Shown here in pieces: positions 55,019-61,480 of a DNA stretch of 64,000 bases. The stretch's first letter is position 1. The number at the start of each line of letters is the position of its first letter. The position numbers and the translations under genes were made by a program. Below the pieces are notes generated by a model that did not search any database, was not told where the DNA came from, and was given only the letters and a program-made list of their open reading frames with translations. Source of the stretch: Pseudomonas citronellolis. Lineage in GTDB: Bacteria; Pseudomonadota; Gammaproteobacteria; Pseudomonadales; Pseudomonadaceae. The stretch lies in contig NZ_FOLS01000041.1 in assembly GCF_900112375.1 (NCBI RefSeq), positions 1 through 64,000 of the forward strand, given 5' to 3'.

Positions 55019-57184
55019 TCAGGCGACGGCCGGGGCCTTCTCGCCGGGCTTGGCCGCCGGCCCGCCGGCGAGCTTGGCCAGCACCGCCTGCTTGGTGTCG
55101 TCGAGGACGACGCGGCCGTTGTCGACCACGATGATCCGGTCGACCCACTTGAGCACCGCCGGGCGGTGCGTCGCCACCACCAGGGTGCGCGAGGCCAGCC
55201 AGGGCTCCAGGTGGCGGATCAGGCCCTGCTCGCCGACCTCGTCGAGCCAGGCGGTGGGTTCGTCGAGCAGCAGCACACGCGGCTGGCGCAGCAGCGTGCG
55301 GGCCAGCAGCAGGCTCTGGCGCTGGCCGCCGGAAAGCCCGCGGCCGCCCTCCTGGACCATGTGCTCCAGACCGTCGGGCAGCGCCTGCACCATGCCCAGG
55401 GCGCCGCTCAGGCGCAGGGCTTCGAGCAGTTCCTCGTCGCTGGCGTTGGGCCGGCCCATGGTCAGGTTGTCGCGCAGGGTGCCGAAGAACAGGTTGGCCT
55501 GCTGGCTGAGGAAGGCCACGTCGCGGCGCACGTCGTAGGGGTCGATCAGTTCCAGGCGCAGCGAGTCGAGCAGCAAGCTGCCCTCCTGCGGCCGGTACAT
55601 GCCGGCCAGCAGTTGCAGCAGGCTGGACTTGCCGGCGCCGTTGCGGCCGAGGATGGCCACCTTCTCGCCGGCGGCGATGCGCAGCTGGCCCACTTCGATG
55701 GCCGCGCGCTTGTCGTCCTGGCCATAGCGGAAGCGCACGCCTTCGAGCTGGTAGTCGCCGTGCAGCACCGGGCGGTGCAGGCGCTTGCCGCCCTCGGCGC
55801 TTTCCACCGGACGCTGCATCAGCTCCTCCAGGCCCTCGCGGGCGACCTTGGCCTGCTGCCAGCGCGACATGATCCCGGAGATCTGCGCCAGCGGCGCGAT
55901 CATCCGCGAGGACAGGATGGACATGCCGATCAGCGCGCCGGTGGTCATGTCGCCGCTCATCACCTGGAAGCAGCCGACCAGCACCACCAGCACGTAGACC
56001 AGCGTCTGCACTTCCTGGGTCCAGGCCATGAGCGCGCCGGAGATGAAGCGCTGGCGCATGCTGACGGTGGCCGAGACCTCGTTGAGGTGGTTCCACTGGT
56101 TCTGGAAGCGCTGCTCGGCGCGCAGCTGCTTGACGTCCTCGATGCCCTGCACCGCCTCCACCAGGATGGCGTTGCGGATCGCCGACTCGCGCATGCCTTC
56201 CTTGGACAGCCGCGCCAGCGGCTTCTGCGCCAGCAGGCCGGGGATCAGCAGCAGCGGCAGCACCGCCAGCGGCACCAGGGCCATGACCCCGCCCACCGAC
56301 CAGAGCACCACCAGGAACAGGAAGAAGAACGGCAGGTCGGCCAGCGCGCCCAGGGTGGTCGAGGTGATCAGTTCGCGCACCTGCTCCATCTCGCGGATCT
56401 GCGAGATGAACGAGCCGGTGGACTTGGACATGGCCTCGTTGCGCAGGCGCAGGGCGTGGCCGAAGACGCGGTCGGAAATGCGCAGGTCGGCGCGCTTGCC
56501 GATCAGGTCGGAGATGTGCGTGCGCGCCAGGCGCATGCCGAAGCCGATGAGCACCGCCAGCAGCACCCCGCCGAACAGCACCCAGAGGGTCGGCTCGGAC
56601 TGCGCCGGCACCACGCGGTCGTACACCTGCATGGAGAACAGCATGGAGGCCAGGGCCAGGACGTTGGCCACCAGCGAGGCGAGCATGACGTCGCCGTAGC
56701 GCCGCCAGTCGCGCAGCACCAGGCTCCAGAACCAGTTGGGCTGGTAGGGCTTGATGTAGTCGTCGACGCGCACGTCGGCCACCGCGACTTCAGGGCGCAG
56801 GCAGTAGACGCGCTCCACCCGCTCGACCACTTCCTCTGCCGGCAGGGCCTGCAGCACGCCCTGCTCGCCGCTCAGGCGCACGCCGACGCGGCCCTGGCCG
56901 TCGATGCTTTCGATGATGCCGACCTGGCCGCCGGAGAACTGCGCCAGCACCGGCAGGCGCCAGGGGTCGAGCACGCCCTTGTCCAGGGCTTCGGCGCGCA
57001 GCGTCAGGCCCATGTCGCGGGCCATGTGCTGCAGTTGCCCGTCCAGGTCCTGGCCCTGGCGCCATTGCTGGCCGACGCGGACGCGCTCTTCGGAAACGTC
57101 CAGGCGGTAATGCCGGGCCACCATCAGCATGGCTTCCAGCCAGGGGCTGCTGACGGCCTCCGGGCGTTGCGCTTGCGCGGTCAT
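55019..57184 (-). CDS. LapB/HlyB-type type I secretion ABC transporter with inactive C39-like domain
   Basis: In this 721-residue protein, residues about 1-130 are a C39-like domain with no catalytic Cys at the expected place, so it cannot cleave a leader. Six membrane helices follow (about 150-440). In the nucleotide-binding domain, Walker A GRNGAGKSS is at 513-521, the signature LSGGQ at 617-621 and Walker B LLLDEPT at 638-644. Transporters of this group (LapB/HlyB type) export unprocessed C-terminal-signal proteins such as RTX adhesins. Its ATG overlaps the stop of the preceding TolC gene by four bases. The substrate is not adjacent in an obvious form; see the peptide genes upstream. Confidence 0.92.
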   Translation of the reverse strand: MTAQAQRPEAVSSPWLEAMLMVARHYRLDVSEERVRVGQQWRQGQDLDGQLQHMARDMGLTLRAEALDKGVLDPWRLPVLAQFSGGQVGIIESIDGQGRVGVRLSGEQGVLQALPAEEVVERVERVYCLRPEVAVADVRVDDYIKPYQPNWFWSLVLRDWRRYGDVMLASLVANVLALASMLFSMQVYDRVVPAQSEPTLWVLFGGVLLAVLIGFGMRLARTHISDLIGKRADLRISDRVFGHALRLRNEAMSKSTGSFISQIREMEQVRELITSTTLGALADLPFFFLFLVVLWSVGGVMALVPLAVLPLLLIPGLLAQKPLARLSKEGMRESAIRNAILVEAVQGIEDVKQLRAEQRFQNQWNHLNEVSATVSMRQRFISGALMAWTQEVQTLVYVLVVLVGCFQVMSGDMTTGALIGMSILSSRMIAPLAQISGIMSRWQQAKVAREGLEELMQRPVESAEGGKRLHRPVLHGDYQLEGVRFRYGQDDKRAAIEVGQLRIAAGEKVAILGRNGAGKSSLLQLLAGMYRPQEGSLLLDSLRLELIDPYDVRRDVAFLSQQANLFFGTLRDNLTMGRPNASDEELLEALRLSGALGMVQALPDGLEHMVQEGGRGLSGGQRQSLLLARTLLRQPRVLLLDEPTAWLDEVGEQGLIRHLEPWLASRTLVVATHRPAVLKWVDRIIVVDNGRVVLDDTKQAVLAKLAGGPAAKPGEKAPAVA

Positions 57185-58593
57185 AGGGAATCACTCTCGA
57201 GTTGGAAGACGTCGTGCATCCGCCCGGTGGCGTTGATGAAGGCCACCTGGGCGCTCCACAAGTCGTGGCGGGCGTTCACCGAATCGCTCTGCGCCTGGTA
57301 GATCTCCTGCTCGGCGTTGAGCAGGTCGAGCAGCGTGCGGGTGCCCAGCGAGAGGTACTGCTCGCGGTACAGGCGCTGGGTGTCGACGATGCTTTTCTGG
57401 CGGTCGGCGAGCACGCGCAGGCGCTCGTCGAGGCCGCCCATCTGTTCCTGCAGGGCGACCCACTGGTCGCGGGCCTCCAGCTGCCGGGTGTGCAGGCGCT
57501 CCTCGGCCGCCCGCAGCGCCTGGCCGGCGCCGCGCACCCGCGCCGAGGGCGCGCCGCCGGCGAAGAGGTCGTGCTTGACGCCGAGGGTCAGGGTGTAGAC
57601 GCGCTCGCCGGCCATGTCGCCGGCATTGCCGAAGTACTTGTTGACGCCGCCGTCGACGGTGAAGGTCGGCCGCGTGTTGGAGCGCGCCAGGGACAGCTGG
57701 GCCTCGGCCTCCTCGCGCTCGGCCACCGCCATGCGCACGCCGACCGGCATCCGCGGGTTCGGCTCGATCAGCCGCACGGCCTGTTGCAGGCGCCCGGCGG
57801 GCACGTCCACGGCGGCCTCGCTCACTTCGCGGCCGATCATGGTGCGCAGCTTGCTCTTCTGCTGGCGCAGCTGCGTCTCGACGGCCAGCAGCGAGGCCTC
57901 GGCCGCCTCCACCCGCGACTGCGCCTGGATCAGGTCGGCCTGGGTGCTGGCGCCTTCGCTGGCGCGCTGCCGGGCCAGCTGGCGCAGGCGCTGCAGGCCG
58001 TCCACCAGGGTCCGCGCGCTGTCGCGCAGGGCGCGGTAGCGGGCGACTTCGATCAGCGCCTGGGCCGACTGCCGGGCGACCTCGTCCACCTCGCTCATCA
58101 GCTGGAAGCGCTGCACCTGCACGCCGGCTTCGGCGCCCTTGACCGCGTTGGCCACCTTGCCGAAGTCGTAGACCATCTGCGAGGCGGACAGCGACAGGTT
58201 CTGGCCGCTGCCGTAGGCGCCCTGCTTGCCGGTGTTCAGGCCGGTCTGGATGGTCGGCAGGTAGCCGGCCCTGGCCACGTTGATGGCCTCGCGCTGCTGG
58301 CCGAGCTGGGCCGCGGCATCGCGGATCGACGGGTAGGTCTGCACCGCCAGGCTGACCGCGTGCCACAGGTCCAGGGCGCCGCCCTGCCCCGCCCCGGCGT
58401 CCGACGGCTGCCAGTCGCGGGTCAGGTGGTCGACCGACAGGTCCAGTTTCTTCCGCGGGGTATCCTGCCACCCGCATTCGGGCTGGCAGAGCAGGCGCTT
58501 GCCGCCCTTGCCCTCCGGCTCCGCGCCGAAGACCACCAGCGGGGTGAATGCCAGCCAGGCCAGCGCACCCCAATGCAATTTGTTGAGAAACAT
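57181..58593 (-). CDS. TolC/LapE-type outer-membrane efflux channel
   Basis: This 470-residue protein has a signal peptide of about 24 residues (GALAWLAFTPLVVFGA), then a cysteine pair in LLCQPECGWQ, then two repeats of the outer-membrane-factor coiled-coil/strand unit (LWHAVSLAVQTYPSIRDAAAQ and VRMAVAEREEAEAQL regions). The end GTRTLLDLLNAEQEIYQAQS is typical. It forms the exit duct of the first exporter. The preferred start at 58593 gives a good signal peptide; the 85-residue upstream extension is AT-rich and not credible. It heads the operon TolC-ABC-HlyD-glycosyltransferase. Confidence 0.9.
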   Translation of the reverse strand: MFLNKLHWGALAWLAFTPLVVFGAEPEGKGGKRLLCQPECGWQDTPRKKLDLSVDHLTRDWQPSDAGAGQGGALDLWHAVSLAVQTYPSIRDAAAQLGQQREAINVARAGYLPTIQTGLNTGKQGAYGSGQNLSLSASQMVYDFGKVANAVKGAEAGVQVQRFQLMSEVDEVARQSAQALIEVARYRALRDSARTLVDGLQRLRQLARQRASEGASTQADLIQAQSRVEAAEASLLAVETQLRQQKSKLRTMIGREVSEAAVDVPAGRLQQAVRLIEPNPRMPVGVRMAVAEREEAEAQLSLARSNTRPTFTVDGGVNKYFGNAGDMAGERVYTLTLGVKHDLFAGGAPSARVRGAGQALRAAEERLHTRQLEARDQWVALQEQMGGLDERLRVLADRQKSIVDTQRLYREQYLSLGTRTLLDLLNAEQEIYQAQSDSVNARHDLWSAQVAFINATGRMHDVFQLESDSL

Positions 58594-58834
58594 CTGAACC
58601 ACCCTGAAAAATCGAGCCGCAATGCTACGAGTCAGGTCGTGGACATTCTTCGGGAATATCCTGAAAAAGCCTCGGACCACAAAAGGATCGGGCAATAGGC
58701 TATTACGCGACACGAATAACCAGACAGTGGATAAACCCATCCTGACTTGTAGGAAATCTCTTATCGTAAAAAATAAGAAAATTCTGATTGATATATTTAA
58801 AGAAAACAAAACAGGCCATCTTCCGGCAATAAAA
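58594..58834 (-). promoter_or_regulatory. AT-rich promoter region of the first exporter operon
   Basis: Base composition falls sharply here (for example GATTGATATATTTAAAGAAA near 58786-58805) relative to all neighbouring coding DNA. It lies between the peptide terminator and the TolC start. AT-rich islands like this often mark horizontally acquired or H-NS/MvaT-silenced promoters. No exact -10/-35 pair is claimed. Confidence 0.5.
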
Positions 58835-58862
58835 AAAGCCACTGCCAAGGCAGTGGCTTTCT
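58831..58862 (-). terminator. Strong rho-independent terminator of the peptide gene(s)
   Basis: AAAGCCACTGCC (58835-58846) pairs perfectly with GGCAGTGGCTTT (58849-58860) over a two-base turn. On the minus strand it is followed by seven T. It lies 28 bp past the stop of peptide A and separates it from the exporter operon. Confidence 0.93.
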
Positions 58863-58887
58863 TCGAAAAGGCGCCGTAATAACAATA

Positions 58888-59205
58888 TCAGCGCGGCTCG
58901 TTTCCAGAGCCGGAAGTATTGCCGGAGAACGGATTGCTCCAGAGATTTCCCAAGGACTGAAGTTGCGAGGAAGTCCCTTGTGCCAGGCCGGTGAACAACC
59001 CGGAGATGGCACCGAAGATCGTGCCCACGGTGACGTTGAGGATAGCGCCGATCGGGTTGCCGCCCAGCAGGCTGGAGAGCCCCTGGGTGATGCCCCCCAG
59101 CGCACCGCTCAAGGTGCCGAAGAGCGCGCCGCCTATGCTGTCGAGGAAACCGGAGGAGGCTCCGCCGGCGACCATTTCCAGTTCCTGCCCATCGAGTTCT
59201 TTCAT
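58888..59205 (-). CDS. Microcin-like peptide A precursor with double-glycine leader
   Basis: In this 105-residue precursor the leader MKELDGQELEMVAGG (15 residues) fits the double-glycine consensus cleaved by C39 peptidases (hydrophobic at -12, -7, -4; GG at -2/-1). The mature 90-residue part starts ASSGFLDSIGGALF. It is rich in Gly, Ser and Leu, contains several GxxxG-type spacings, has no Cys and ends SGNTSGSGNEPR. Two ATGs are possible (59208, 59205); 59205 gives better spacing from GGAGG and a leader of the same length as in peptide B. It is followed by a strong terminator. It is likely exported by the C39-containing ABC transporter encoded just upstream. Antibacterial action is inference. 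Confidence 0.85.
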   Translation of the reverse strand: MKELDGQELEMVAGGASSGFLDSIGGALFGTLSGALGGITQGLSSLLGGNPIGAILNVTVGTIFGAISGLFTGLAQGTSSQLQSLGNLWSNPFSGNTSGSGNEPR

Positions 59206-59231
59206 CATGCCTCCATCATCTAGCGCATAGC

Positions 59232-59305
59232 GGAGCCTGCCGGATACCGGCAGGCTCCCTGTTCCACCGAACAGATGGGAATGCCACCCAGCCAGGCGGT
59301 GGCAT
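59232..59305 (-). promoter_or_regulatory. Two hairpins between the two peptide genes
   Basis: GGAGCCTGCCGG and its perfect complement (59232-59258, 3-base loop), and ATGCCACC with GGTGGCAT (59281-59305), lie in the 120-bp gap. Neither is followed by a U-tract on the minus strand, so they may limit read-through or stabilise one transcript end and set the ratio of the two peptides. Confidence 0.6.
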
Positions 59306-59325
59306 TCATTCGGCTCGATGCCGGA

Positions 59326-59718
59326 TCAACGCGGGCCGGTAGAGGAACCGCCGCCGCCCACCAGGCTGCCGAGCAGACCGCCGCCTTGGCCGACCTGCGG
59401 GGCCGGAACGTTCATGCTCCACCAACCTTCGGCGTTGGCGTTGAAGGTTTCCAGCGACATGCCCCAGCCATTCACCAGGCCATAGGTAACGGCATGGATA
59501 ACGCCGAGAACGCCACCGATGACGCCACCGAAGGCACCGCTGGCGACGCCGACGCCCAGAATGCCGCCCACCGAACCACCGGTCACCACGCCCTTCGCCA
59601 CGCCGGTGCTGAGGGACAGCGGAATCAGCATGATGGCGGCGCCAATACGACCGAAGACATCTTCGAAGATGCCGGCACCGGCGACCATTTCTACTTCTTG
59701 CATGTTCAACTCTTGCAT
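59326..59718 (-). CDS. Microcin-like peptide B precursor with double-glycine-type leader
   Basis: In this 130-residue precursor the leader MQELNMQEVEMVAGA matches that of peptide A at 10 of 15 positions, with GA instead of GG at the cleavage site (allowed in this class). The mature part starts GIFEDVFGRIGAAI. It holds a long Gly/Val-rich hydrophobic middle (GGSVGGILGVGVASGAFGG), an aromatic segment AEGWWSMNVPAP, and a tail GGGGSSTGPR; it has no Cys. The start at 59718 is chosen because AGGAG lies seven bases before it and because of leader symmetry with peptide A; 59724 is an alternative. The partner relation to peptide A suggests a two-component bacteriocin. Function is not shown. Confidence 0.82.
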   Translation of the reverse strand: MQELNMQEVEMVAGAGIFEDVFGRIGAAIMLIPLSLSTGVAKGVVTGGSVGGILGVGVASGAFGGVIGGVLGVIHAVTYGLVNGWGMSLETFNANAEGWWSMNVPAPQVGQGGGLLGSLVGGGGSSTGPR

Positions 59719-59724
59719 TTTCAT

Positions 59725-59995
59725 ACTCCTTGCACATTGAGTGCTTATGTTGGCTTTCTTGCTGCGCTACCACTTATGTGGCGCGACCAGGTGATTGTTC
59801 TGTATGGAAATACCCATGACAACCTTAAATCGGCGAACTAAATCGCCATTCAGATTTCCTGGCAAAAGGCCATAAAAATACAACCAGCGGAGTTGGAAGT
59901 TTCATACAAGACCCTCTTATGAATGTCAGGCGGCATAATTGTCCGAAAGATAATTCGCGCATCGCACATATAAATAATTCACTGCGTCCGAACGG
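59725..59995 (-). promoter_or_regulatory. Promoter region of the peptide genes
   Basis: This AT-rich stretch of about 270 bp contains a GGCGA...TCGCC dyad (59832-59847) and no ORF. It lies between the terminator of the second exporter operon and peptide B, so the peptides have their own promoter on the minus strand. Specific boxes are not assigned. Confidence 0.5.
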
Positions 59996-60030
59996 CAAAA
60001 AGCCGCTTCGGTTCGTACCGAAGCGGCTTT
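59996..60030 (-). terminator. Rho-independent terminator of the second exporter operon
   Basis: AAAGCCGCTTCGGT (59999-60012) and ACCGAAGCGGCTTT (60017-60030) pair perfectly across a 4-base loop. On the minus strand a run of T follows, 40 bp past the TolC stop. Confidence 0.92.
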
Positions 60031-60070
60031 GATTTACCGGCCGGAAATATCCGCTACTTGCCGCCGCGCC

Positions 60071-61480
60071 TCACTGAAGCGCCCAGAACCCCAGGCGGCC
60101 CAATCCCGCCGCCAGTTGCAGGCGGGCGTTCTGCCAGTCGGCCAGGGCGCGGATGTGCTGCTCCTGGGCATCGGCGTAGGCGCTCAGGGCGTTGAGCAGC
60201 TCGATCATGCTGCCGACCCCGGAGCGGTAGCGCCCGCGGGTCACCTCCAGGGCCTGGTGCGATTGTTCGACCAGGGCGTCGGTGCTCTTCAGGCTGCGGG
60301 TATCGACCATCAGCCGCTGGTAGCTGCCCCACACCAGCAGCGATACCTGCTGCTCGGTACCGGCCAGGGCCGCGCGGCTGGCCTCGACCTGGGCCCGCGC
60401 GCCGCGCACCCGGTAGTTGCGTTCGAAGCCTTCGAACAGCGGGATGTTCAGTTGCAGGCCCAGGCTCGAATCGCGCTGCCGGGTGTCACCGTTCAGCGAC
60501 AGCGGCAGGTCGTTGCGCGCATGGCTGAGGCTGCCGGTCAGGGCCAGCGTCGGCCGGCCTTCGGCGCGCGCCTCGCGGACCTTTTCCTGGGCCGCGTCCA
60601 GCCGCGCCTGGGCGGCGATCAGCTCGGGGTGGTGGTTGCGCGCCTGGGCCAGCAGCCGGTCGATGGCGCCGACGAAGCCGGTATCGGGCATCGGCGTCAA
60701 CTCGCTGGACAGCTTCAGCGCGCTATCCGGCGCCAGCCCCATGCGCAACGCCAGCGTGCCCAGGGCGTTGTCCAGGTTGCCGCGGGCGCGCACCAGGCGC
60801 AGCTCGGACTGGGACGCGGCGGTCTGCGCCTGCAGGCGGTCGGAAAGCGCCGCCGCGCCGGCCCGGTACTTGGCGTCGGCGGCCTGGAAGTTCTCCTCGG
60901 CCATGTCCTTGACCTGCTGCGCCGCGGCCAGGGCGTCCTGGGCGGCCAGGGCGTCGTAGTAGACCTGGGCGGCGTTGACGAAGGCGTTCTGCAGTATCGC
61001 GTCGTGGCTGGCGTTGGCCGCCACCAGCAGGTGCCGGGCGCTGCGCAACGCGGCGCGGCGCTTGCCGAAGTCGAACAGCACCCAGCTCAGGTCGAGGCGG
61101 GCATCGAGGCTCTTCTGGCGGGTCGAGGTCTCGACGCCGTCGAAGTCCAGGTAGTCGGTGCGGCTGCGGCCGTCGCTGGCGCCGACGCTGGCGCCCAGGC
61201 GCGGCAGGTAGGCCGACCAGGCGACGCCCATCTGCGCCGCCTGGGCCTTGGCCTCGGCCCAGGCCTGGCGGGTCTGCGGGTCCTGGCAGAGCATGCGCTC
61301 GATGGCCTCGTCCAGCGCCAGTTCCGCCTGGACGCCGTTGAACAGGCAGGGCACGCCGCCGTGCCGCGCCTCGCTGACCGGCGCCTGGGGCAGCGTGCGC
61401 TCGGTGCGGAAGACGTCCGGCCCGGCCAGGACCGCGGGGCCCGCGGCCAGCGCCAGGGCGAACGGGAGGATGCGCTTCAT
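60071..61480 (-). CDS. TolC-family outer-membrane channel of the peptide exporter
   Basis: In this 469-residue protein the signal peptide is about 19 residues (ILPFALALAAGPAVLA), followed by two repeats of the outer-membrane-factor unit and the conserved SMIELLNALSAYADAQEQ region near the end. It completes the tripartite exporter with the C39 ABC and HlyD proteins. Its ATG (61480) overlaps the ABC stop by four bases. It corresponds in position and type to the channel gene in PA4142-PA4144-like loci of Pseudomonas. Confidence 0.92.
   Translation of the reverse strand: MKRILPFALALAAGPAVLAGPDVFRTERTLPQAPVSEARHGGVPCLFNGVQAELALDEAIERMLCQDPQTRQAWAEAKAQAAQMGVAWSAYLPRLGASVGASDGRSRTDYLDFDGVETSTRQKSLDARLDLSWVLFDFGKRRAALRSARHLLVAANASHDAILQNAFVNAAQVYYDALAAQDALAAAQQVKDMAEENFQAADAKYRAGAAALSDRLQAQTAASQSELRLVRARGNLDNALGTLALRMGLAPDSALKLSSELTPMPDTGFVGAIDRLLAQARNHHPELIAAQARLDAAQEKVREARAEGRPTLALTGSLSHARNDLPLSLNGDTRQRDSSLGLQLNIPLFEGFERNYRVRGARAQVEASRAALAGTEQQVSLLVWGSYQRLMVDTRSLKSTDALVEQSHQALEVTRGRYRSGVGSMIELLNALSAYADAQEQHIRALADWQNARLQLAAGLGRLGFWALQ

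Noticed and set aside
58622-58879. 85-residue plus-strand ORF, Lys-rich
   Set aside because: It lies in the AT-rich promoter region and runs through the peptide terminator; no ribosome binding site.
58963-59841. Plus-strand ORFs opposite the peptide genes as possible immunity genes
   Set aside because: They are antisense frames with hydrophilic, low-complexity products and no membrane segments; none looks like an immunity protein.
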